This document shows positions 47,884 through 56,033 of a DNA stretch of 64,000 nucleotides, in pieces (position 1 is the first letter of the stretch; each line of letters starts with the position of its first letter). A program made the translations under genes and the position numbers. The stretch comes from Sporichthya polymorpha DSM 43042. Lineage in GTDB: Bacteria > Actinomycetota > Actinomycetes > Sporichthyales > Sporichthyaceae. The stretch is taken from positions 2,889,057 through 2,953,056 of the forward strand of contig NZ_KB913029.1 of assembly GCF_000384115.1 (NCBI RefSeq), read 5' to 3'. The notes under the pieces are model-generated. The model made no database searches. It was not told the origin of the DNA and saw only the letters and a program-made list of their open reading frames with translations.

Positions 47884-47917
47884 GGAGGCGGTCGTCCCCA
47901 CGGGGACGGCCGCCTCC
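47884..47917 (+). terminator. terminator of rpoB-rpoC
   Basis: A 16-bp stem, GGAGGCGGTCGTCCCC / GGGGACGGCCGCCTCC, with one G-T pair, followed by CTCTTTCT. The centre AC would open to a larger loop. Confidence 0.85.
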
Positions 47918-47991
47918 CTCTTTCTGGGGAGTACCCGCAGCGGGGCGGCTGCGAGAAGGTGGCAGTCCGACCAGTGCGACGGAGGACTGCG

Positions 47992-49161
47992 ATGGACGAC
48001 CGGCGGATGCGATTCGGAATCTTCATGGCCCCCTTCCACCCGCCGGGGGAGAACCCCACGCTGCTGCTCGAGGGCGACCTGGCGACGGTCGAACAACTCG
48101 ACCGTCTCGGCTTCGACGAGGCCTGGATCGGCGAGCACCACTCGGCGGGCAGCGAGATCATCGCGTCGCCGGAGATCTTCATCGCCACCGCCGCCGAGCG
48201 CACCCGGCGCATCAGGCTCGGCTCCGGCGTCATCTCGGCGTCCTACCACCACCCGCTCTGGGTGGCGGAGCGCACGGTGCTGCTCGACCACCTGACGCGG
48301 GGCCGCTTCATGCTGGGACTCGGCCCCGGGTCGCTGCCGTCGGACGCGGCCATGATCGGGCTCGACATGCCCCGCACCCGCGAGCTGCTCGACGACGCGA
48401 CCGACCTGATCGTGCGGCTGCTGCGCAGCGACGAGCCGGTGAACTTCGAGAACGACCGCTGGATCCTGCGCGACGCGCGACTGCACCTGCGGCCCTACAG
48501 CGACCTTGAGATCGCCATCGCCGCGGTCGCGTCCCCGTCCGGGCCGCGCCTGGCCGGCCGTTACGGCCTCGGTCTGCTCTCGATCGGGGCCACGATGGCC
48601 GCGGGGTTCGACGTTCTCGCCCACCACTGGGACGTCATGGAGGAGCGGGCGGCGCACTACGGGACGACCGTCGACCGCTCGGCCTGGCGCCTGGTCGGGC
48701 TGATGCACCTGGCCGAGACCAAGGAGCAGGCCTACGCCGACGTCGAGCACGGAATCATGAAGTGGTTCCACTACTTCCAGAAGGTGGCCGCGTTCCCGCA
48801 GATGGACGTCGGTGACGGCGCCTCGGTACGCGACCACATCGACTTCGTGAACTCCTCCGGCATCGGCGTGATCGGCACCCCGGACGAGGCCGGCGAGCAG
48901 ATCGAGCGGCTGTGGAAGCAGTCCAACGGCGGCTTCGGCGCGTACCTGCAGCTCAACCACGACTGGGCGAACCCCGCGCGCAAGGCGAACAGCTACGAGT
49001 TGTTCGCCCGCCACGTGATGCCCGAGTTCCAGGGGCAGGCGTACAGCACCCGGGAGGCGGCCGCCCGGGCGGCCGCGGTGCGGCCGGAGCTCGCGCAGTC
49101 GAACCTCGACGCCGTCGCCGCCTCGACCGCGCGCTACGCCGCCGAGACCGGCAAGGGCTGA
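47992..49161 (+). CDS. LLM-class (luciferase-like) flavin-dependent oxidoreductase
   Basis: A 389-residue TIM-barrel enzyme of the bacterial luciferase superfamily, expected to use FMN or F420. RFGIFMAPFHPP starts the barrel. DEAWIGEHHSAGSEIIASPEIF is the strand 2-3 region with the EHH motif of alkanal and limonene monooxygenase relatives. RGRFMLGLGPGSLPSDA is the flavin-phosphate loop region. ATG 47992 has GGAGGA five bases upstream. It stands alone after the rpoC terminator; substrate unknown. Confidence 0.88.
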   Translation: MDDRRMRFGIFMAPFHPPGENPTLLLEGDLATVEQLDRLGFDEAWIGEHHSAGSEIIASPEIFIATAAERTRRIRLGSGVISASYHHPLWVAERTVLLDHLTRGRFMLGLGPGSLPSDAAMIGLDMPRTRELLDDATDLIVRLLRSDEPVNFENDRWILRDARLHLRPYSDLEIAIAAVASPSGPRLAGRYGLGLLSIGATMAAGFDVLAHHWDVMEERAAHYGTTVDRSAWRLVGLMHLAETKEQAYADVEHGIMKWFHYFQKVAAFPQMDVGDGASVRDHIDFVNSSGIGVIGTPDEAGEQIERLWKQSNGGFGAYLQLNHDWANPARKANSYELFARHVMPEFQGQAYSTREAAARAAAVRPELAQSNLDAVAASTARYAAETGKG

Positions 49162-49199
49162 CACACCGAGGACGGCGCCCGGTTCGGCAGGATGGGCCC

Positions 49200-49697
49200 A
49201 TGGCGGATGAACCCGAACAGCCGCAGGCGGGTCAACCCCAGTGGGGCCAGCCGCAGGGCGGTCAACCCCAGTGGGGCCAACCGCAGTGGGGCCAACCGCA
49301 GTGGGGCCAACCGCAGTGGGGCCAACCGCAGTGGGGCCAACCGCAGTGGGGCCAGCCCCAGTGGGGCTCGCCGCCGGGATACGGGTACCCGGTGCCGCCG
49401 CGGAACTCCGAGCGGTCGATCTGGGTGGCGGTCACCGGCATCGGGTCGATCGTCGTGTTCTTCACGTGCTGCCTCGGGGTCGTCCCCGCGATCGTGGCGC
49501 TGTGCCTGGCCCCGGGTGCGCGGCGGGAGCTCGCGACCTCCGGCGGGAGCCTCACCGGCGACGGGCTGATCCGGGCCGGGGTGATCTGCAGCTGGATCAC
49601 GATCGGCATCACCGTCCTGGCGGTGATCGCGTTCGTCCTCTTCCTGTCGGCGTGGGAGTGGTCGATCGGGGAGTCGGTCGACTGGAGCAGCACGTGA
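49200..49697 (+). CDS. DUF4190 membrane protein with GQPQW repeats
   Basis: A 165-residue protein. The N-terminus (about residues 11-55) is nine copies of the pentapeptide GQPQW or close variants, encoded by a 15-bp tandem repeat. The DUF4190 membrane domain follows with two helices (IWVAVTGIGSIVVFFTCCLG.. and LIRAGVICSWITIGITVLAV..) around the short conserved loop LAPGARRELATSGG. Such proteins are common in actinobacteria; function unknown. The Gln/Pro/Trp repeats would lie on one membrane face as a flexible region. Its stop overlaps the GTG of the next DUF4190 protein. Confidence 0.8.
   Translation: MADEPEQPQAGQPQWGQPQGGQPQWGQPQWGQPQWGQPQWGQPQWGQPQWGQPQWGSPPGYGYPVPPRNSERSIWVAVTGIGSIVVFFTCCLGVVPAIVALCLAPGARRELATSGGSLTGDGLIRAGVICSWITIGITVLAVIAFVLFLSAWEWSIGESVDWSST
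49230..49364 (+). repeat. 15-bp tandem repeat, nine units, coding
   Basis: Consensus GGCCAACCGCAGTGG. Units four to eight (49275-49349) are identical; units one to three and nine differ at a few bases. Unit length is a multiple of three, so copy-number change keeps the frame. Confidence 0.9.
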
Positions 49698-50056
49698 CCG
49701 ACGGGTCGGACCACGGCGAGCCCGAGTACGACGAGGTCGAGACCGAGGAGGTCGAGACCGAGGCGCTCCCGACAGCCCGGTCGGCGGCGGTGGTCGGGAT
49801 GCTCGGCGTCGGGTCGCTGCCGGGGATGCTGTTCTGCGGGCTGGGGACGCCGATGGCGGTGCTCGCCCTGGCGCTCGCGCCCTCGGCCCGGCGGCAGGTC
49901 GTGGACTCCGGGGGACGCCTGGGCGGTCTCGGCGTGATCCGGGCGGCGCGGATCTGCAGCGTCGTCAGCCTGGTGATCGCGCTCGTGATGGCGGTCGGGC
50001 TCGTGCTCGCGTGGAACTGGCTGATCGACTACGCCCGCGAGCACAACGGCGACTGA
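49694..50056 (+). CDS. second DUF4190-like membrane protein
   Basis: A 120-residue protein. An acidic N-terminus (EPEYDEVETEEVETEAL) precedes two hydrophobic segments (VVGMLGVGSLPGMLFCGLGTPMAVLALALA and ICSVVSLVIALVMAVGLVLAW) around LAPSARRQVVDSGGRLGG, which mirrors LAPGARRELATSGG of the upstream gene. The two are probably a duplicated pair. GTG overlaps the preceding stop as GTGA. Function unknown. Confidence 0.75.
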   Translation: MTDGSDHGEPEYDEVETEEVETEALPTARSAAVVGMLGVGSLPGMLFCGLGTPMAVLALALAPSARRQVVDSGGRLGGLGVIRAARICSVVSLVIALVMAVGLVLAWNWLIDYAREHNGD

Positions 50057-50059
50057 CGC

Positions 50060-52021
50060 GTGGTCGTCCTCTACCTCCTGCTCACCTGGCTCGGCGGCCT
50101 CGCCGTCGTGCAGCGGCTCTGGCCGCGCCTGCCGGTCCTCGCCCGCCTGGCCGGGGCGTTCGCGGCCGGGACCGTGCTTACCGCCTGGGTCGCGTTCGCG
50201 GCCGCGTGGGCGGCGCACGGCCTCGGGTCCGACGACGCGACCGGGGTCGGGGTGTGGGTCGCGACCGCGGTCAACGCCGCGCTCGTCGTCGCCGGGCAAC
50301 GAGGCCTGCGACCGGCCGCGCTGCGGATGCGATGGCCCGAGCTGCTCGGCCTCGCCGTCGTCCTCGGCGTCGCGGTCTGGGTCATGCGCGCGCGGCTGTC
50401 CGGCGACCCGCTCGCGGTGTCCCTGAACACCTGGGGCGACACCTCGCTGCACATGGGCATCGCGCGCTCGTTCTCGGAGGGCGCGAACTTCCCGCCGGAG
50501 CTGCCGATCTTCGCGGGTGAGCCGATCCGCTACCACTTCGGGTTCGACTTCTACGTCGGGACGCTGGAGCGGGCGGGTCTGCCGATCGGTCTCGCGTTCA
50601 ACGTCCCCGGCGCGATCGCCTTCGCGGCGATCTGCGTGCTGCTCGTCGAGTTCGGGCGGCTGTTGTGGCGGTCGAGCGCGATCGGCGTGATCGCGGCCGT
50701 CCTGTTCGCCACGAACTCCTCGTTGGCGTTCCTGCGGTACCTCGAGGCCGAGGGCGCGGACGGTCTACGACCCGGCACCCTCTGGGACCACGTCGGCTAC
50801 GACGGCGGCGGGCCGTACAACGGCGACGAGATCTCGATCTTCATGACGCTGAACCCTTATCTGACGCAGACGCACCTGATGGTGGCTCTGGTCGTGGTGC
50901 TGTTCGCCGTCCTGGTGCTGCTGACGGAACTGCTGGCGGACCGGCGCGAGGACGGCCCGCTCGCCGGTCGGACGGCGGCGATCGGGCTCGGGCTCGGAGT
51001 CGGCGGGGCGTTCTGGTTCAACGGCATCGTCGTGGTGGTCGCGCTGGGGCTCGCCGGCGCGTTGTGTCTGCTGCACCGCGCGCTGCGCCGGTCCCTGCCG
51101 TTCCTGGTGACCGGGGCGGTGGTGGCGTTCCCGCAGCTGGTCTGGCTGAACGGCGGCTTCGGCACCGGCGGGTCGGTCTCGTTCCACCTGGGCTACCTCG
51201 TCGAGGACTTTCACCCGGTGGACCCCCGGTCGTGGTGGGACTTCGCGCGCTACTGGTGGCTGAACCTCGGGGTCGCGCTGCCGCTGCTGATCGCCGGGGC
51301 CGTCCTGTGCCGACCGCGGGAGCGCCGGGTTCTCGTCGCCGTGATGTCGGTGTTCGTGCTCGGCAACGTCGTCGCGTTCGGCCGGGAGCTCGGCGGCCAC
51401 AACCACAAGGTCTTCAACCTGTGGGAGCTGCTCGTCAACCTGTTCGTCGCCTACGCCTTCGTGCGGTTCGTGACGTGGTTGTGGAGCCTCGCGCGGCCGG
51501 TGGCGGTGGTGGCCGCGGCCCTCGCGGGCACTCTCCTGCTGGCGTCGGGCGTCCTGGACTACCTGACGCTGAAGAACGACCCGCGCTACGAGGTGGTGGG
51601 GGACCGGGCCGCGGCCCTGGAGTGGATCCGCGACGAGACCGCGCCCGACGCGGTGTTCCTGACCGCGTTCGGCGAGGTGTACACGACTCCGACGCTGGCC
51701 GGGCGGAAGGTGTATCTCGCCGGCTTCCGGCCGTGGGCCGAGATCATGGGCTACGACCACCGGCCGCGTGAGCAGCGGATCGCCGCCGTGTACGGCGCCG
51801 CGGACTCCGCCGCCGCCTGCCGCGCGCTGGCCGGCTCGGGGGTCGATTACGTGGAGGTCGGCCCGGCCGAGCTGGGCACCGCCGCGTTCGACGCCAACCC
51901 CGGCCTGTTCCCGGGGGACTTCGTCGAGGCGTACCGCGACGAGGTGTACGCGTTCTACGACGTGGCACGGTCGTGTTCGGAGCCGATCGACCCCCCGACC
52001 GGCACGCGACTCAGTAGGTGA
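50060..52021 (+). CDS. multispan membrane protein, probable GT-C-type glycosyltransferase
   Basis: A 653-residue protein with about 12-13 hydrophobic helices. The first large extracytoplasmic loop has NTWGDTSLHMGIARSFSEG, then PIRYHFGFDFYVG, the place where GT-C enzymes keep acidic catalytic residues. The C-terminal ~150 residues form a soluble domain (VVGDRAAALEWIRDETAPDAVFLT). Overall layout resembles DUF2298-like and other uncharacterised membrane glycosyltransferases, and the gene at 56034. GTG start, four bases after the DUF4190 stop. Its end overlaps the convergent PIG-V-like gene by 11 bases. Confidence 0.7.
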   Translation: MVVLYLLLTWLGGLAVVQRLWPRLPVLARLAGAFAAGTVLTAWVAFAAAWAAHGLGSDDATGVGVWVATAVNAALVVAGQRGLRPAALRMRWPELLGLAVVLGVAVWVMRARLSGDPLAVSLNTWGDTSLHMGIARSFSEGANFPPELPIFAGEPIRYHFGFDFYVGTLERAGLPIGLAFNVPGAIAFAAICVLLVEFGRLLWRSSAIGVIAAVLFATNSSLAFLRYLEAEGADGLRPGTLWDHVGYDGGGPYNGDEISIFMTLNPYLTQTHLMVALVVVLFAVLVLLTELLADRREDGPLAGRTAAIGLGLGVGGAFWFNGIVVVVALGLAGALCLLHRALRRSLPFLVTGAVVAFPQLVWLNGGFGTGGSVSFHLGYLVEDFHPVDPRSWWDFARYWWLNLGVALPLLIAGAVLCRPRERRVLVAVMSVFVLGNVVAFGRELGGHNHKVFNLWELLVNLFVAYAFVRFVTWLWSLARPVAVVAAALAGTLLLASGVLDYLTLKNDPRYEVVGDRAAALEWIRDETAPDAVFLTAFGEVYTTPTLAGRKVYLAGFRPWAEIMGYDHRPREQRIAAVYGAADSAAACRALAGSGVDYVEVGPAELGTAAFDANPGLFPGDFVEAYRDEVYAFYDVARSCSEPIDPPTGTRLSR

Positions 52022-53153
52022 ACTGGCCGCCGGCGTAGCGGTAGAAGAGCCAGCCCTGGACGAGGACGCTCGCGGCCAGCACGGGGACGAACACCCGGCG
52101 CGAGGCGGTGCGCAGCGCGAGGACGACGAACAGCGGCCAGAGCACGAGGGCGTAGCGGGGGAGGCTGATCAGCCAGGACGCCGACATCGTGACGGCGAAG
52201 GCGACCACGGTGAACACCAGGTCGCCGACCCGCAGCAGCCGCGCGCCGAGCACGAGCAGCAGGACGACGACGGCCGCGGCCACCAGGCGGCTCGCGAGGA
52301 CGAACTGCAGGTGGTCGTTGCCCTCGGTGGTGAGGCCCTCGACCGCGTCGCGGATCGGGACCCACGGCCAGACCCGCTCCTGGTGCCAGTGGGTCCGCTG
52401 GACGTCGAGGAAGTGGAACGGGCTGCCGTGGACGATCTGATTGATGCTCAGGTAGATGAGCAACCCGGCGCCGCCCGCGGCGCTCCAGGCCAGCCGGCGC
52501 AACCGGACGCCGGGCGTTCCGTCCGCACGCAGAGCCACGAACGCCATCGCGGCCGGCACCGCGACGCCCACCACCCGCGTGCCGGTGGCCAACGCCCCGG
52601 CCGCCGCCGCCACCGGCCACCGTCCGGAGCGGAGCGCGTGAGCGGCGCCGAGCGCCCCGACGAGGAAGAGGGACTCGGTGTACGGCGCGAACAGGAAGAA
52701 CCCCGTGGGCGATGCGAGCAGGAGCAGGACGGCCCGGTCGGCGGCGGCCCGGCCCGCGTAGTCGAAGGTCACCCGGTGCAGCAGGTAGCAGGCGGCGACG
52801 GCGGCGGCGAACGAGACGGTCAGCCCCGCGAGCACGAGGTCGCCGACCAGGAGGTCCACGACGGCCACGGCGGCGGGGTAGCCGGGGAAGAACACGATGA
52901 ACAGCGGGTCGTCGCCGCCGCTGCCCTCGGGGCGGTACCCGACCTCGGCCAGTCGCAGGTAGTGCGGGGCGTCCCACGCCGACCACAGGTCGAAGAAGGC
53001 GCCCACCCAGTCGCCGCCGTGCCGGTCGACGGAGACGACCCCGATCACCTGCAGCGCCGCGCGGGCCGCCAGGCACAGCAGGGTGCACCGGAGGAGGAGC
53101 TCCCGCGCCCCCGGCGCGGCGGTGGTGCGGTCGCGAAGCCCCTCGAGCGTCAT
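52011..53153 (-). CDS. PIG-V-like integral membrane mannosyltransferase
   Basis: A 380-residue membrane protein with about 9-10 helices. The first extracytoplasmic loop reads LWSAWDAPHYLRLAEVGY, then FIVFFPGYPAAV. The WDxxHY..GY and FFPxYP blocks are signatures of the PIG-V mannosyltransferase family (GT-C fold), which uses polyprenyl-phosphate mannose. ATG 53153 shares one base with the stop of the upstream GT2 gene (TGATG), so the two are coupled. The GT2 enzyme probably makes or supplies its lipid-linked sugar donor. Confidence 0.8.
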   Translation of the reverse strand: MTLEGLRDRTTAAPGARELLLRCTLLCLAARAALQVIGVVSVDRHGGDWVGAFFDLWSAWDAPHYLRLAEVGYRPEGSGGDDPLFIVFFPGYPAAVAVVDLLVGDLVLAGLTVSFAAAVAACYLLHRVTFDYAGRAAADRAVLLLLASPTGFFLFAPYTESLFLVGALGAAHALRSGRWPVAAAAGALATGTRVVGVAVPAAMAFVALRADGTPGVRLRRLAWSAAGGAGLLIYLSINQIVHGSPFHFLDVQRTHWHQERVWPWVPIRDAVEGLTTEGNDHLQFVLASRLVAAAVVVLLLVLGARLLRVGDLVFTVVAFAVTMSASWLISLPRYALVLWPLFVVLALRTASRRVFVPVLAASVLVQGWLFYRYAGGQFTY

Positions 53154-54391
53154 CAGGTGCGGCGGAACACCCAGCGGCGGAGCAGCAGGAACCGCATCAA
53201 GGTGGCGATCGCGTTCGCCGCCACGGTGACGGCGAGTTCGAGGTTGCGCCCGGGATCGGTGGTCGTGGCGTGGAGCAGGGCGAGCGTGCCGCTGGTCAGA
53301 CCGAGGGCGAGTGCGAACACGATCAGGCCCTGAGCCTGATGCTGCGCCTGCCGGGCCCGGCCGCGGATGCCGAACGTGAACCGCCGGTTCAGCGCGGTGT
53401 TGCCGACGGCCGTGATCAGCAGCGCGGTCGCGTTCGCGCCCTGACCGCCCAGCGGGGAGTGCAGGGCGAGGAACAGCAGGATGTACGCGAGCGTCGAGAG
53501 CACCCCGACGGCCGCGAACCGGACCAGCTGACGGGTCAGCCCGGTGGGCACGCCCGGCGTGACAGGCTCCAGCGGGGAACGACCGAGCTGGACGCTCAGG
53601 TCGTGCAGGGGCACCTTGCCGCGGGCGAAGGCGCGAATCAGCCGGACGATGCCGCGGATGTCGTCGCGGGCCGTCGTGTAGATGTGCACGGTCGAGTTCG
53701 GGTCGTCCACCCAGTCGACCGGCACCTCGTGGATCCGCAGGCCGGCGCGCTCGGCGAGCACGAGCAGCTCGGTGTCGAAGAACCAGGCGTTGTCCTCGAC
53801 GTGGGGGAGCAGGGCCTGGGCCACGTCGTGGCGGATCGCCTTGAACCCGCACTGCGCGTCGCTGAACTTCGCCGACAGGGTGTGGCGGAGCATCAGGTTG
53901 TAACTGCGGGAGATGAACTCCCGCTTGGCCCCGCGGACGACCCGCGAGCCCGGGTGCAGTCGTGTCCCGATCGCGACGTCGGAGTGCCCGGAGACCAGCG
54001 GCGCGATCAGCGGGAGCAGGCCGGCGAGGTCGGTCGAGAGGTCGACGTCCATGTACGCGAGGACCTGGGCGTCGGACTCCAGCCACACCTGGCGCAGCGC
54101 CCGGCCGCGGCCCTTCTCGGGCAGGTGGACCACCCGCACGTGCGGGTACTCGGTCGCCAGCCGCTCGGCGAGCTCGAGGGTCGTGTCCGTGCTCGCGTTG
54201 TCCGCGACCGTGATGCGGAACGTGTACGGCAGGTTCTCGACCAGGTGGCCGTGCAGGCGCCGCACGCAGGGCTCGAGGTCGATCTCCTCGTTGTAGACCG
54301 GGACGACCACGTCGAGCACGGGAGCCGGCGACGTCAACAGGCCCCCCTCGTTCGTCTGCGGTCGGCTGTCCTCAACAATGCTCGAAAGCAT
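53153..54391 (-). CDS. bifunctional GT2 glycosyltransferase / GtrA-family protein
   Basis: A 412-residue fusion. Residues ~20-270 are a GT2 domain like dolichyl-phosphate glucose/mannose synthases: LDVVVPVYNEE, VADNASTDTT, the DxD-type MDVDLSTDL, and SDAQCGFKAIRHD. Residues ~290-405 are a GtrA membrane domain of four helices (LVRFAAVGVLSTLAYILLF .. NRRFTFGIRG), which is thought to help flip or hold polyprenyl-linked sugars. It would charge a polyprenyl phosphate with one sugar for the GT-C enzymes nearby. The start is uncertain: ATG 54391 or 54400, or TTG 54337 behind GAGGGGGG. It diverges from the PMT gene. Confidence 0.82.
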   Translation of the reverse strand: MLSSIVEDSRPQTNEGGLLTSPAPVLDVVVPVYNEEIDLEPCVRRLHGHLVENLPYTFRITVADNASTDTTLELAERLATEYPHVRVVHLPEKGRGRALRQVWLESDAQVLAYMDVDLSTDLAGLLPLIAPLVSGHSDVAIGTRLHPGSRVVRGAKREFISRSYNLMLRHTLSAKFSDAQCGFKAIRHDVAQALLPHVEDNAWFFDTELLVLAERAGLRIHEVPVDWVDDPNSTVHIYTTARDDIRGIVRLIRAFARGKVPLHDLSVQLGRSPLEPVTPGVPTGLTRQLVRFAAVGVLSTLAYILLFLALHSPLGGQGANATALLITAVGNTALNRRFTFGIRGRARQAQHQAQGLIVFALALGLTSGTLALLHATTTDPGRNLELAVTVAANAIATLMRFLLLRRWVFRRT

Positions 54392-54472
54392 GGCGGACAT
54401 CCGGTGCGGATGCCGGTCGGAAAGTCTGTCCAACGCGCCCTCCGGTGTCGACGCCGGGGCGAAGGAGGGTCG

Positions 54473-56011
54473 GTGCACGCTTCCACCCCCCGGTCCGCGA
54501 CGGCGTCGTCGGCCGAGGGATTCCCGGCCCGGATACTTTCTCGGTTGCTGCGTGTCCCGACTGAAATCTACGTGCTCGCCGGTCTTGCGGTGCTCACGCG
54601 CTTCCTGTGGCTGACCCGGCCGCGGGCGATCGTCTTCGACGAGGTCTACTTCCGCGACGCCGCCCTGCGCTACGCGGACGGTTCGTACTACTTCGACCCG
54701 CATCCTCCCCTCGCGAAGCTGCTGCTGGCCGGGTGGGCCAAGTTGCTCGGCATCGACGCGGCGCACGACGTGCCCGAGGGCGCGACGCCCACCCCGGAGT
54801 CGCTGGACCCCGCGGTCGCACTCCGCGTGCTGCCGGCGCTGGCCGGCGCGGCGCTGATCGTCGTCTTCTACTACTTCCTCAAGGAGCTCGGCGCGGGCCG
54901 GAAGGTCGCGACGCTCGGGGCGAGCGCGCTCCTGCTCGACAACGCCCTCGCGCTGGAGTCGCGGCTGATCCTGCTCGACTCGATGCTGCTGTTCTTCGGG
55001 ATGGCGGGCATCACCGTCTTCCTCGCGGCCCGGCGCAGTACGGGACGCAAACACTGGATCCTGCTCACCGTCGCGGCGTTGCTGATCGGCGCCTGCGTGT
55101 CGACGAAGGTGACCGGCCTGTGCATCCTCGGGGCGGTCGGCCTGATCGGCCTGGTCACGACGGTCCAGCATCGGGTGCCGTGGCGGCGTTGGCTGGCCCA
55201 GGCGGCCGTGCTGGTCGTCGTGCCGTTCGCGGTGTTCTTCGGCTCCTACGCGATCCACACCCCGCTGCTGCCGAACAGCGGCGACGGCGACCGGTTCATG
55301 TCCGAGGAGTTCCAGGCCACGCTGCGGGGCAACCCGAACTACGACTCCGACGCCTCGATGGGCATGGTCGCGAGCTTCTTCGAGATGCAGCGCGCCACCC
55401 ACGAGTACGAGAAGGCGCTGAAGGACCGGACGCACCCGTACCAGTCGGACTGGAAGGTCTGGCCGTTCGAGAAGCGGTCGATCTACTACTACCTGGGTCC
55501 GGAGGAGGACGGCGGCAAGCACCGGTACCTCTACCTGATCGGCAACCCCGTCGTCTGGTGGGGGACGCTCGTCGGGGTGGCGGGGACCCTCGTCGCCTGG
55601 GCGTTGATGCCGGCACTGTACCGGCCGCACCGCCGCCGCCTGGCGATGCTCGTCGTCGCGTACGTCGGGAGCTACCTGCCGTTCGCCTTCATCGACCGGC
55701 CGATGTTCCTCTACCACTACTTCTTCCCGCTGCTGTTCAGCCTGGCCTTCGCGGTCTACGGCGTCGGGATCCTCGCCCGCTGGGTGCCCGACCCGGTCCC
55801 GGTGGAGGCGCGGAGCAACGTCAACTCCGCGGTCGCGGACGAGCCCGAGGGCCGGGCCTGGCGCTTCGCCTCCCGGGCGTCGCTGATCGGCTACGCCGGC
55901 ATCGTCGCGCTCGCCCTGCTCGTCTTCCTGTGGTTCTCGCCGCTGACCTACGGATTCCCGCTGACCGACGCCCAACTCCAGGACCGCATGTGGCTCAACA
56001 CGTGGCGGTGA
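54473..56011 (+). CDS. polyprenyl-phosphate-mannose-protein mannosyltransferase (PMT, GT39)
   Basis: An integral membrane enzyme of about 512 residues that O-mannosylates exported proteins. The first loop has the DE motif FDEVYFRDAALRYADGSYYFDPHPPLAKLLL, whose Asp-Glu pair is catalytic in PMTs. The middle loop contains NPNYDSDASMGM and the PMT-specific WPFEKRSIYYYLG, and IDRPMFLYHYFFPLLF is the C-terminal conserved block. About 9-11 helices. GTG 54473 follows AGGAGGG closely (3 bases), so the start may be a little further in. Confidence 0.9.
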   Translation: MHASTPRSATASSAEGFPARILSRLLRVPTEIYVLAGLAVLTRFLWLTRPRAIVFDEVYFRDAALRYADGSYYFDPHPPLAKLLLAGWAKLLGIDAAHDVPEGATPTPESLDPAVALRVLPALAGAALIVVFYYFLKELGAGRKVATLGASALLLDNALALESRLILLDSMLLFFGMAGITVFLAARRSTGRKHWILLTVAALLIGACVSTKVTGLCILGAVGLIGLVTTVQHRVPWRRWLAQAAVLVVVPFAVFFGSYAIHTPLLPNSGDGDRFMSEEFQATLRGNPNYDSDASMGMVASFFEMQRATHEYEKALKDRTHPYQSDWKVWPFEKRSIYYYLGPEEDGGKHRYLYLIGNPVVWWGTLVGVAGTLVAWALMPALYRPHRRRLAMLVVAYVGSYLPFAFIDRPMFLYHYFFPLLFSLAFAVYGVGILARWVPDPVPVEARSNVNSAVADEPEGRAWRFASRASLIGYAGIVALALLVFLWFSPLTYGFPLTDAQLQDRMWLNTWR

Positions 56012-56033
56012 GCCGCCCGGCCCGGGGGCGGCG

